Assembly: GCA_946965045.2 (NCBI GenBank) | Contig: OX337241.1 | Span: 1,178,001-1,242,000, forward strand | Reading direction: 5' to 3' | Length of the DNA: 64,000 nucleotides | Source of the DNA: Epithemia pelagica | Lineage: Eukaryota > Bacillariophyta > Bacillariophyceae > Surirellales > Surirellaceae | Shown here: one piece after another, positions 11,401 through 21,732 of the stretch | How positions within the stretch are numbered: the stretch's first letter is position 1 | Layout: the number at the start of each line of letters is the position of its first letter | The notes under the pieces: generated by a model | The model's input: the letters and a program-made list of their open reading frames with translations, nothing else | Told to the model about the DNA's origin: nothing | The model's database searches: none | Position numbers and translations under genes: made by a program

Positions 11401-11472
11401 AAGAATAGGAGAGACCAAACTGCATCTTCTACTGTCACGATCAGTAACACAGAAGCGAAAAGGCAAGTCTGA
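8461..11472 (+). CDS. Ulp1-like plus RING-finger protein of the inner element
   Basis: A 1003-residue ORF from ATG 8461. A clear C-terminal C3HC4-type RING runs from Cys866 to about 930: CAIC, then CGHKFCRVC, then CPLC. It is preceded by Cys pairs that look like zinc ribbons (about 774-830: CSTC, CPTC, CSIC). A basic, Ser/Lys-rich linker covers about 270-390. Residues about 545-640 resemble the C48 (Ulp1) core: a strand ending in FDPLS, then PQVSIIC with the Gln-to-Cys spacing of the Ulp1 active site. The expected His-Trp is replaced, so activity is doubtful. Ulp1-like and zinc-binding proteins are known passengers of plant and KDZ/CMC transposons. The RING suggests a ubiquitin or SUMO ligase role in the nucleus (inference). 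The dioxygenase-like gene follows on the same strand after about 180 bp. Confidence 0.7.
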   Translation: MADSVEDSDRYFPDLICYEYTIEWYRSVYSNTDNWTDFSTTYGGETIFVSLLRCGSSIFSDIASHAAVCFPKILRLVETIEEQQEGNKSDGAGSFISPGIDLFEQTLYGDALRLWDKEFPSTTRSKSSASFTRSLKVFLGAHPMLADIVLNSYSMERRLNVVAAKILDYMTSDRSKFRKDRTIAVREMVWSVQHMAAVYRVLESDSYEMEGVDVEKALALTLPDCWFRPYFDIPRAAKYPANDYSNLAVLISYYQTMEREYATKTKEYQKGRHEQRSQDRKRRKRASDSRCDGATSSTIFTVSNNESKSPSQSLSATEEDRSSIFDTLALKKKPQKGKQATTKKTSSQSKVGLLESKSHVDHGSDKPKGIPKKPPPLKNKPGPSDDLASFTNDRLIHMANWSLKQSMSAINEAWDLCKESAVRRKGSIHEVVLRFVFTCACCNNKNGSLQHDNGKMDVLFVPHRQYRRNLLLRTNTQETTEFKGIPPLIFRSMLVLVVHKWHNKSVCFEQIDEDSLRMDTTTAMDLSSSSSDTTLVVVTTKYEAFDPVLILLQAHQREVLIFDPLSTRDIRSWRPTVIRCLRKLRLLDDEKKIQSFLSVDIKEELVGCDWRFIYKKYPNPVAPSACTLPQVSIICVIDEILSKASPNMSCDQMMGKWAQELPSCRRECHKACNHIVSTAINKAKRDSTLRVCFKDVNDDTRPRIKRSRRFIMEGKDRGEVMEDMLDSDDERFEDIKVIQEITEADKALERLHEDRRFLDLVRTLNDEDQKEALCSTCGTSLLKKDLDRSQTFSIVSWTRQETSNCPHYHCPTCTFIRNSVKNRFCSICGHMHAELIRHDLHETELIAKKDKTIVLDEYDEDSEQYCAICHGQRPNDCRIERCGHKFCRVCLGQVLTTEKQVPMGKQKSTPPEMNESCPLCNGDIASITYTNVHDGSVEEVGVSKEEHRGLYRPVPVFPETAWGRVPLETLRFMSKKQQKEKNRRDQTASSTVTISNTEAKRQV

Positions 11473-11651
11473 TCTATATTATTAGTACTCTCGATCAAAA
11501 GAAGAGACATTCTAGTTTCAGGTATTTGGCATTTCTATCCGCGTACTAACTATGTCTTTGTACTACAAGAAGTTCGGAAACGACAAGCACACATCCTAGA
11601 GCGGAGGTGACATCCATAAAGAAGAAACATATTCGTCCCACTTTCGAAGAT

Positions 11652-13595
11652 ATGGCATCGGATCAGACGATTTCGAGACTCACATGTACACAGGAGACAT
11701 ATGCCAAGTACGAAAAGAAGAAAACGCAACGTATAAGTGAAACAGTGGTCACCATGTCGCATCGGAACGAAAGTGCACACGAAAGAATGTGCTACTTTGT
11801 CTTGGACAAGGACATCGATCGAATAAGGATGCTATCGCATCTACTGCAGCGTTGCTTTGGAAGTTACGACGATCAAGATTGTTTTGGTTTGTCGTTCGAA
11901 AAAGAGATGATACAACGGAAGGTCGATATGAAAGATATCCCGAGTGTCTTTGCACGTATCCCAGAAATATACAACAAGGCTATGGATGATGTTGTGGAGA
12001 CAAGAGATGACGTTGTCAGTCATTCGAACATTATACCAGAATGTTGTCCTATGATTGTAACTCAAATCCCGGTGGGTCTTGTAACAAAAACGATCCACAA
12101 TGCATTCATATTGGAATGTACCTTGTCGAGGACAAGATATAGAGAAATCAGGAAAAAGACAACACATGTGTCGTCCTCTATATTCGAAGATCCTGTCATG
12201 ATGATTCGGACTAACAAAAATTTATGTCTTGACGAAAATGATCACCTCTTCAGAGATATCATTATCCTCTTCCCTTTGGCTGGGGTTTTTTATACATGTG
12301 TGCGTCAATTTCAAGAACTATCAAGGTCGTCCAACATCACATCGTCATCAGTCCCACTACCGTTGTCTTGGTTACGTCTGCGACACAAAGATGGCCAACC
12401 TGCAAGTAATGCATTCTTGAAAAAAATTCATCGTTGTTGGAGTCTAGATTGGGGTGAACATCTTACTAATAATGACAAAACTGTGAAGGAATGTTACCAA
12501 TGGTCCGATGTGGAGGATGGGAGCCCACTTTTACCTCCTGACGTGTACCTCGATGACAAGGGAAAGATCGAAAAGCCAGGGAATAAACAGTCGATGACAC
12601 ATCACATGTCACGGGAACAATATCGAACAAGGCTGATTATAAACAGGAATGACTCAGATAAGAAAGGGAGTCGGAGATATGTTAGTGGTGCTTTGCATCG
12701 AAACCTATGGTTGCAAATGTCGTCCGGTACACACCCAAGGCCACTGGTATACGACCATCGTATTCGGGGAAACATTACTTTCATTGTTCGGACACGCCGA
12801 AATGATGGGAGACCAGAGTCACTTAGTTACATTCGAGTGACATCCCTGTTACGGAAAGACCAGACGTTGTTGGACCTATTACACAACAGAGCAAGGGAAT
12901 TTACACGTACTGGGTCTCTGAGAAAGGCGGCCAATGCCAGATGTAATAAGGGAGACTTAGGATCTATGACTACTGTTGGTAATACTGCGGCAAGAGGAAA
13001 CGGTTCTACTTTCGTTTCCGAGAAATTATTTACAAAGGACAAGACATTATCGATGATACTGCCGAAAATAAGTACAGCGGCAAAAAGGTTTTGTGAACGC
13101 GAATATCCTGGGGTGATTCCAACATTCCGGTATCTAGAAGATTCAGCTGGCGAAGAAATGCCTAGTGAATTCGGAGGAAGAGTCGGAGGTATGACCTCAG
13201 CCATTACCCTGAGTTTGAACCTCATGAACACGACACACTATGATGTTCACGATGGTTCTGTTTCATTCGCAATCTGGACAGAGACAATCCCAGGTGACTC
13301 TCAAAATTGGTTCTTTGTTTTGCCGAATATTCTTGTGGAGTATGATGGTACTACATACCATGGTCTTTGTATACAACTATTTCATGGGGTTTCGGTTCTA
13401 TGGGATGGACGTGTGATCCGGCATGGAACGTCAATACACACACAAAGACAACATACAGATGGGAACATGAAGAACGACACTATTAGTTGGTTTTGGGCAG
13501 TAAGTTCCAGGTCTATGAATGCAACTGTCAACGAAACAAGAGAGGACCATGGTATAACCAAAACGGTTCAAGGCATTCGTAGCGGAACATTATAA
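11652..13595 (+). CDS. 2-oxoglutarate/Fe(II) dioxygenase-like protein of the inner element
   Basis: The frame is open from a GTG at 11607; the first ATG is 11652 (MASDQTIS), giving 647 residues. Residue numbers below count from 11607. The C-terminal 130 residues show the double-stranded beta-helix signature: H544-Y-D546 in NTTHYDVHD, an IWTE strand, then H593 in LFHGVSVLWDGR with R602 or R605 downstream. Spacing of about 47 residues between the HxD and the distal His suits compact 2OG-Fe(II) enzymes. The N-terminal 500 residues are not recognised. TET/JBP-type dioxygenases that oxidise methylated bases are known passengers of KDZ transposons in fungi, so a base- or histone-modifying role is a reasonable guess, but the subfamily cannot be fixed by eye. 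Confidence 0.6.
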   Translation: MASDQTISRLTCTQETYAKYEKKKTQRISETVVTMSHRNESAHERMCYFVLDKDIDRIRMLSHLLQRCFGSYDDQDCFGLSFEKEMIQRKVDMKDIPSVFARIPEIYNKAMDDVVETRDDVVSHSNIIPECCPMIVTQIPVGLVTKTIHNAFILECTLSRTRYREIRKKTTHVSSSIFEDPVMMIRTNKNLCLDENDHLFRDIIILFPLAGVFYTCVRQFQELSRSSNITSSSVPLPLSWLRLRHKDGQPASNAFLKKIHRCWSLDWGEHLTNNDKTVKECYQWSDVEDGSPLLPPDVYLDDKGKIEKPGNKQSMTHHMSREQYRTRLIINRNDSDKKGSRRYVSGALHRNLWLQMSSGTHPRPLVYDHRIRGNITFIVRTRRNDGRPESLSYIRVTSLLRKDQTLLDLLHNRAREFTRTGSLRKAANARCNKGDLGSMTTVGNTAARGNGSTFVSEKLFTKDKTLSMILPKISTAAKRFCEREYPGVIPTFRYLEDSAGEEMPSEFGGRVGGMTSAITLSLNLMNTTHYDVHDGSVSFAIWTETIPGDSQNWFFVLPNILVEYDGTTYHGLCIQLFHGVSVLWDGRVIRHGTSIHTQRQHTDGNMKNDTISWFWAVSSRSMNATVNETREDHGITKTVQGIRSGTL

Positions 13596-13634
13596 ATTCT
13601 TTCTGGATGCATTCATCACCAAGGAAAAACAAAT

Positions 13635-14510
13635 TCAAGGAGTATTCCACGTCTTTTGCTTCTTACGAGCACTCTGGTGTGGTACACCAGCAGCGTGTTT
13701 CTTTGGATTTTCCTGTGCTATGTGATAACATGCAGTAAAAATAGGCATATAGTTGCGAAAAGAGCAACCAGGTGGTGAAGAAATCAGCCACAATGCCCAT
13801 TGTTTCTCGGTGTGAATGAAATGAGATGGACTACGCCACTTGGTATCCTCGTCGTAATAAGGCTCCAATTTTTCTCTCCATACTTTACCGACCGTTTTTG
13901 TCAAGATGCCACAAGTTTCGGCTGGGATATATTCAAAAAAGGGAATCTTTCTGTTTTTTCCAAACTTGTGGAAGTCTAACCACGCTTGGAATGCCTCTCT
14001 TAAAGTCATACAGAACTCCCATACGAAGGACATGTTCATGGATGAAGTACAGGGAGTCTTTGCACAAGTGGTATCACAAGATGAAGACGACCCAGGTACT
14101 TGTAAAGGACGGAAACAATGTTTGCATGTGTATATTGTTGCCCGTTGATTACAGGTGAATTTACCGCAAACAAGACATGTCTCGAGGAAGTTTTGTTTCC
14201 AGATGAAGGGTCCGTCAAGGAATTCCGGTCTGTCTGCCCATGTGCCCATCTGACACTGGTGCTCTTCTGTATATCCCTCTTGATTACCATTCATAATGGA
14301 AATCACATCAAGTCGTCCCTCGTGATTAATAATCTTGTCTACAAGATCCTTGAATTCGTTTTTGATTCCTTCGGCTGCCGCTGCAACATCTTCAGTGAGA
14401 ACAACATTCCTATCGCTGCTACGAAGACAAAACGAAGTTTCAACATCAAATCTTGTATTCGAGATGAGATTCCATATTGCAACAGTATTCAACCAAGACG
14501 AGTCTTCCAT
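13635..14510 (-). CDS. Cys-rich protein A of the inner element
   Basis: 291 residues from ATG 14510. The centre holds a Cys cluster (CLVC, CNQR, CKHC, then further Cys) likely to bind zinc. The C-terminal half (WEFCM..., then FIHTEKQWALWL..., then NYMPIF) aligns by eye with protein B at 21733-23004: FVWEFCM/FIWRFCM, HFIHTEKQWALWLISS/PFIHMGTEVEWTKWLVST and FRNYM/FFNYM. The family is unknown to me. The gene is convergent with the dioxygenase-like gene (40-bp gap). It may be a shortened duplicate of B. Confidence 0.6.
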   Translation of the reverse strand: MEDSSWLNTVAIWNLISNTRFDVETSFCLRSSDRNVVLTEDVAAAAEGIKNEFKDLVDKIINHEGRLDVISIMNGNQEGYTEEHQCQMGTWADRPEFLDGPFIWKQNFLETCLVCGKFTCNQRATIYTCKHCFRPLQVPGSSSSCDTTCAKTPCTSSMNMSFVWEFCMTLREAFQAWLDFHKFGKNRKIPFFEYIPAETCGILTKTVGKVWREKLEPYYDEDTKWRSPSHFIHTEKQWALWLISSPPGCSFRNYMPIFTACYHIAQENPKKHAAGVPHQSARKKQKTWNTP

Positions 14511-14689
14511 CTTTTATACGATATCGAACGGTCTTCTTGAAGAGTAATGGTACGAGGATTTCTGTTTGCGGTTGGAAGAAAATGTACTTCAGAGAAAACA
14601 ACTGATCCTGACTATCTCTCAATTCTTATCGTTTTTATGGGGAAAAATTCAAATAACGCTAAGAATTTCTGAGTCTTGTTTGCTTTGTC

Positions 14690-17600
14690 ATACGAATCAA
14701 TGGAGGATGAAATGAGCGTACGAAATTTTTGGACGATGTCAAGGCCAACGCTATATCGGTATGGTCTATTGCAAGCCTTTCTCGTATCTGATCACGAGAT
14801 CAGATCCTATGGTATCCATAAAAATGAGACACTATGGGTCTCTTCCAAAATCTGGACCGATTCCATGAAGAGAAGGATCTCTTTGCTCCATGTCCATACA
14901 ATTTTGGCACGACGACAACGCCAAACCGATCTAATCTATTGCAAGCCTTTGTCTTGACGGCACATGAGATCAGAGCCTATGGTACACATGGCTATGATGT
15001 CCCGAGGATATGTACCAAGACCTGGGTCGATTAGATGAAAAGAAAAATGTCTTTGTTCCAAAAAGTCTATGGAAGATTGGGACGACGACATCACCGCACC
15101 GGTGTGGTCTACAACAATAATTTACGTCAATGATAGACGAGTTCAGCGCCTATGACGTCCGTGCCTATGATACCGCAAGTGTCTGTACCGATTTTTGGAG
15201 CGCTTCAAGTCATAGAAGGGTGTTGTTGCTCCATACCCCTCATGGAAGGTTGAGACAACGAAAACGCGATACTGGTATGGCCTACAACGAGACTTTTGGT
15301 CCGCGATAGACGAGATCAAAGACTATGACATCCATTCCTATGATACCCCAAGTGTCTCTATTGAAATTTGGAGCGATTCAAGTTATAGAAGGGTGACTTT
15401 GCTCCATGTCCATGGAAGTTTGGTACAACGGCAACACCACACCAGTATGGTCTACTACAAGACTTTTGGTCCATGGTACACGCGTTCAGAGCCTATGACA
15501 TCCATTCCTATAATACCCCAAGTGTCTCTACCGAAATTTGGAGGGATTCAAGTTATAGAAGGGTGTCTTTGCTCCATGTCCATGGAAGTTTGGGACATTG
15601 ACAACACTACATTGGTATGGTCTACAACGAGACTTTTGGTCTGCGATACACGAGTTCAGAGTCTATGACGTCCATGCCTATGATACCCAAAGTGTCTCTA
15701 CCGAAATTTGGAGCGATTCAAGTTATAGAAGGGTGTCTTTGCTCCATGTCCATGGAAGTTTGGGACATCGACAACACGTCACCGGTATGGTCTACAACAA
15801 GACTGTTGGTCTGCGATAGACGAGTTCAGAGCCTATGATATCCATGCCTGTGATACCCCAAGTGTCTCTAGCGAAATTTGGAGCGATTCAAGTTATAGAA
15901 GGGTGTCTTTGCTCCATGTCCATGGAAGTTTGGAACTTCGACAACACGACACTGGTATGGTCTACAACAAGACTTTTGGTCCGCGATAGACGAGTTCAGA
16001 GCCTATGACGTCCATGCCTATGATACCCCAAGTGTCTCTACCAATATTTGGAGCGATTCAAGTTATAGAAGGGTGTCTTTGCTCCATGTCCATGGAAGTT
16101 TGGGACATCGTCAACGCGACAGTGTTATGGTCTACAACAAGACTTTTGGTCCGCGATACACGAGTTCAGAGCCATTGACGTCCATACCTATGATACCCCA
16201 AGTGTCTTTACCAATATTTGGAGCGCTTCGAGTTATAGAAGGGTGTCTTTGCTCCATGTCCACAGAAGTTTGGGACATCGACAACGCGACACTGGTATGG
16301 TCTACAACAAGACTTTTGGTCTGCGATACACGAGTTCAGAGCCTATGACATACATGCCTATGATACCCCAAGTGTCTCTACCAATATTTGGAGCGCTTCG
16401 AGTTATAGAAGGGTGTCTTTGCTCCATGTCCATGGTAATTTGGGACATCGAAAACGCGACACTGGTATGGTTTACAACAAGACTTTTGGTCCGCGATAGA
16501 CGAGTTCAGAGCCTATGACATTCATTCCTATGATATCCTAAGTGTCTCTACCAATATTTGGAGCGATTCAAGTTATAGAAGGGTGTCTTTGCTCCATGTC
16601 CATGGAAGTTCGGTACATCTACAACGCAACACTGGTATGGTCTACAACAAGACTTTCGGTCTGCGATACACAAGTAACGAGTCTATGACGTCCATTCCTA
16701 CGATACCCCAAGTGTCTCTACCAATATTTGGAGCGCTTCGAGTTATAGAAGGGTGTCTTTGCTCCATGTCCATAGTAATTTGGGACATCGAAAACGCGAC
16801 ACTGGTATGGTCTACAACAAGACTTTTGGTCCGCGATAGACGAATTCAGAGCCTATGACATTCATGCCTATGATATCCTAAGTGTCTCTACCAATATTTG
16901 GAGCGATTCAAGTTATAGAAGGGTGTCTTTGCTCCATGTCCATGGAAGTTCGGTACATCCACAGCGCGACACTGGTATGGTCTACAACAAGACTTTTGGT
17001 CCGCGATAGACGAGTTCAGAGCCTATGACATCCATGCCTATGATACCCCAAGTGTCTCTACCAAAATTTGGATCGATTCAAGTTATAGAAGGGTGTCTTT
17101 GCTCCATGTCCATGGTAATTTGGTACAACGACAACGCGACACTGGTATTGTCTACAACAAGACTTTTGGTCCGCGATAGACGAGTTCAGAGCCTATGACG
17201 TCCATGCCTATGATACCCCAAGTGTCTCTACCAATATTTGGAGCGATTCAAGTTATAGAAGGGTGTCTTTGCTCCATGTCCATGGAAGTTTGGGACATCG
17301 TCAACGCGACAGTGGTATGGTCTACAACAAGACTTTTGGTCCGCGATACACGAGTTCAGAGCCATTGACGTCCATACCTATGATACCCCAAGTGTCTCTA
17401 CCATTATTTTGAGGGATTCAAGTTATAGAAGGGTGTCTTTGCTCCATGTCCACAGAAGTTTGGGACATCGACAACGCGACACTGGTATGGTCTACAACAA
17501 GACTTTTGGTCTGCGATACACGAGTTCAGAGCCTATGACATCCATGCCTATGATACCCCAAGTGTCTTTACCAATATTTGGAGCGCTTCGAGTTATAGAA

Positions 17601-20600
17601 GGGTGTCTTTGCTCCATGTCCATGGTAATTTGGGTCATCGACAACGCGACACTGGTTTGGTCTACAACAAGACTTTTGGTCTGCGATACACGAGTTCAGA
17701 GCCTATGACATCCATGCCTATGATACCCCAAGTGTCTCTACCAATATTTGGAGCGCTTCGAGTTATAGAAGGGTGTCTTTGCTCTATGTCCATGGTAATT
17801 TGGGACATCGAAAACGCGACACTGGTATGGTCTACAACAAGACTTTTGGTCAGCGATAGACGAGTTCAGAGCCTATGACGTCCATGCCTATGATACCCCA
17901 AGTGTCTCTACCAATATTTGGAGCGATTCAAGTTATAGAAGGGTGTCTTTGCTCCATGTCCATGGAAGTTTGGGACATCGTCAACGCGACAGTGGTATGG
18001 TCTACAACAATACTTTTGTTCCACGATACACGAGTTCAGAGCTATTGACGTCCATACCTATGATACCCCAAGTGTCTCTACCATTATTTCGAAGGATTCA
18101 AGTTATAGAAGGGTGTCTTTGCTCCATGTCCACAGAAGTTTGGGACATCGACAACGCGACACTGGTATGGTCTACAACAAGATTTTTGGTCTGCGATACA
18201 CGAGTTCAGAGCCTATGACATCCATGCCTATGATACCCCAAGTGTCTTTACCAATATTTGGAGCGCTTCGAGTTATAGAAGGGTGTCTTTGCTCCATGTC
18301 CATGGTAATTTGGGACATCGACAACGCGACACTGGTTTGGTCTACAACAAGACTTTTGGTCTGCGATACACGAGTTCAGAGCCTATGACATCCATGCCTA
18401 TGATACCCCAAGTGTCTCTACCAATATTTGGAGCGCTTCGAGTTATAGAAGGGTGTCTTTGCTCCATGTCCATGGTAATTTGGGACATCGAAAACGCGAC
18501 ACTGGTATGGTCTACAACAAGACTTTTGGTCCGCGATAGACGAGTTCAGAGCCTATGACATTCATGCCTATGATATCCCAAGTGTCTCTACCGAAATTTG
18601 GAGCGATTCAAGTTATAGAAGGGTGTCTTTGCTCCATGTCCATGGAAGTTTGGGACATCGAAAACGCGACACTGGTATGGTCTACAACAAGACTTTTGGT
18701 CAGCGATAGACGAGTTCAGAGCCTATGACATCCATGCCTATGATATCCCAAGTGTCTCTACCATTATTTGGAGCGATTCAAGTTATAGAAGGGTGTCTTT
18801 GCTCCATGTCCATGGTAATTTGGTACAACGACAACGCGACACTGGTATGGTCTACAACAAGACTTTTGGTCCGCGATAGACGAGTTCAGAGCCTATGACA
18901 TTCATGCCTATGATATCCCAAGTGTCTCTACCGAAATTTGGAGTGATTCAAGTTATAGAAGGGTGTCTTTGCTCCATGTCCATGGAAGTTCGGTACATCG
19001 AAAACGCGACACTGGTATGGTCTACCACAAGACTTTTGGTCCGCGATAGACGAGTTCAGAGCCTATGACATCCATGCCTATGATACCCCAAATGTCTCTA
19101 CCGAAATTTGGAGCGATTCAAGTTATAGAAGGGTGTCTTTGCTCCATGTCCATGGTAATTTGGTACAACAACAACGCGACACTGGTATGGTCTACAACAA
19201 GACTTTTGGTCCGCGATAGACGAGTTCAGAGCCTATTACGTCCATGCCTATGATACCCCAAGTGTCTCTACCAATATTTGGAGCGCTTCGAGTTATAGAA
19301 GGGTGTCTCTGCTCCATGTCCATGGTAATTTGGGACATCGAAAACGTGACACTGGTATGGTCTACAACAAGACTTTTGGTCCGCGATAGACGAGTTCAGA
19401 GCCTATGACATTCATGCCTATGATATCCCAAGTGTCTCTACCGAAATTTGGAGCGATTCAAGTTATAGAAGGGTGTCTTTGCTCCATGTCCATGGAAGTT
19501 CGGTACATCTACAACGCGACACTGGTGTGGTCTACAACAAGACTTTTGGTCCGCGATAGACGAGTTCAGAGCCTATGACATCCATGCCTATGATACCCCA
19601 AGTGTCTCTACCGAAATTTGGAGCGATTCAAGTTATAGAAGGGTGTCTTTGCTCCATGTCCATGGTAATTTGGTACAACGACAACGCAAGACCGGTATGG
19701 TCTACAACAAGACTTTTGGTCCGCGATAGACGAGTGCAGAGCCTATGACATTCATGCCTATGATATCCCAAGTGTCTCTAGCGAAATTTGGAGCGATTCA
19801 AGTTATAGAAGGGTGTCTTTGCTCCATGTCCATGGAAGTTCGGTACATCTACAACGCGACACTGGTATGGTCTACAACAAGACTTTTGGTCCGCGATAGA
19901 CGAGTTCAGAGCCTATGACATCCATGCCTATGATATCCCAAGTGTCTCTACCATTATTTGGAGCGATTCAAGTTATAGAAGGGTGTCTTTGCTCCATGTC
20001 CATGGTAATTTGGTACAACGACAACGCGACACTGGTATGGTCTACAACAAGACTTTTGGTCCGCGATAGACGAGTTCAGAGCCTATGACATTCATGCCTA
20101 TGATATCCCAAGTGTCTCTACCGAAATTTGGAGTGATTCAAGTTATAGAAGGGTGTCTTTGCTCCATGTCCATGGAAGTTCGGTACATCTACAACGCGAC
20201 ACTGGTATGGTCTACCACAAGACTTTTGGTCCGCGATAGACGAGTTCAGAGCCTATGACATCCATGCCTATGATACCCCAAATGTCTCTACCGAAATTTG
20301 GAGCGATTCAAGTTATAGAAGGGTGTCTTTGCTCCATGTCCATGGTAATTTGGTACAACAACAACGCGACACTGGTATGGTCTACAACAAGACTTTTGGT
20401 CCGCGATAGACGAGTTCAGAGCCTATTACGTCCATGCCTATGATACCCCAAGTGTCTCTACCAATATTTGGAGCGCTTCGAGTTATAGAAGGGTGTCTCT
20501 GCTCCATGTCCATGGTAATTTGGGACATCGAAAACGTGACACTGGTATGGTCTACAACAAGACTTTTGGTCCGCGATAGACGAGTTCAGAGCCTATGACA

Positions 20601-21725
20601 TTCATGCCTATGATATCCCAAGTGTCTCTACCGAAATTTGGAGTGATTCAAGTTATAGAAGGGTGTCTTTGCTCCATGTCCATGGAAGTTCGGTACATCT
20701 ACAACGCGACACTGGTATGGTCTACCACAAGACTTTTGGTCCGCGATAGACGAGTTCAGAGCCTATGACATCCATGCCTATGATACCCCAAATGTCTCTA
20801 CCGAAATTTGGAGCGATTCAAGTTATAGAAGGGTGTCTTTGCTCCATGTCCATGGTAATTTGGTACAACAACAACGCGACACTGGTATGGTCTACAACAA
20901 GACTTTTGGTCCGCGATAGACGAGTTCAGAGCCTATTACGTCCATGCCTATGATACCCCAAGTGTCTCTACCAATATTTGGAGCGCTTCGAGTTATAGAA
21001 GGGTGTCTCTGCTCCATGTCCATGGTAATTTGGGACATCGAAAACGTGACACTGGTATGGTCTACAACAAGACTTTTGGTCCGCGATAGACGAGTTCAGA
21101 GCCTATTACGTCCATGCCTATGATACCCCAAGTGTCTCTACCAATATTTGGAGCGCTTCGAGTTATAGAAGGGTGTCTCTGCTCCATGTCCATGGTAATT
21201 TGGGACATCGAAAACGTGACACTGGTATGGTCTACAACAAGACTTTTGGTCCGCGATAGACGAGTTCAGAGCCTATGACATTCATGCCTATGATATCCCA
21301 AGTGTCGCTACCAATATTTGGAGCGATTTAAGTGATAGAAGGTGTCTTTGCTCCATGTCCATGGAAGTTCGGTACATCTACAACGCGACACTGGTATGGT
21401 CTACAACAAGACTTTTGGTCTGCGATACACGAGTTCAGAGCCTATGACATCCATGTCTATGATACCCCAAGTGTCTCTACCAAAATTTGGAGTGATTCAA
21501 GTTATAGAAGGGTGTCTTTGCTCCATGTCCATGGAAGTTTGGGACATCGACAACACGACACCGGTATGGTCTACAACAAGACTTTTGGTCTGCGATACAC
21601 AAGTAACGAGTCTATGACGTCCATTCCCACGATACCCCAAGTGACTCTACCGAAATTTAGAGCGATTCAAGTTATAGAAGGGTGTCTTTGCTCCATGTCC
21701 ATGGAAGTTTGGGTCATCGACGTCT
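14690..21725 (+). repeat. 170-bp satellite array, about 40 units, with higher-order repeats
   Basis: The box GGGTGTCTTTGCTCCATGTC recurs every 170 bp from about 15,570 to 21,690; diverged units extend left to about 14,690. Neighbouring units differ by diagnostic variants (CAATATTTGGAGCGCTTCG, GAAATTTGGAGCGATTCA, TGGTACAACGACAACGCG). Variant blocks repeat at 1,190 bp (seven units) and at 510 bp (three units): the segments at 19065, 20255 and 20765 share the same variants. That is higher-order structure produced by recent unequal exchange. Short ORFs of 62-91 codons recur in it but 170 is not divisible by three and no protein-like constraint is seen. The array fills the space between the two Cys-rich genes and ends about 10 bp from the stop of the second. 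Confidence 0.95.
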
Positions 21726-21732
21726 GTTTAAT

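Noticed and set aside
14690-21725. CRISPR-like array
   Set aside because: Whole units repeat with no unique spacers, in a eukaryotic context.
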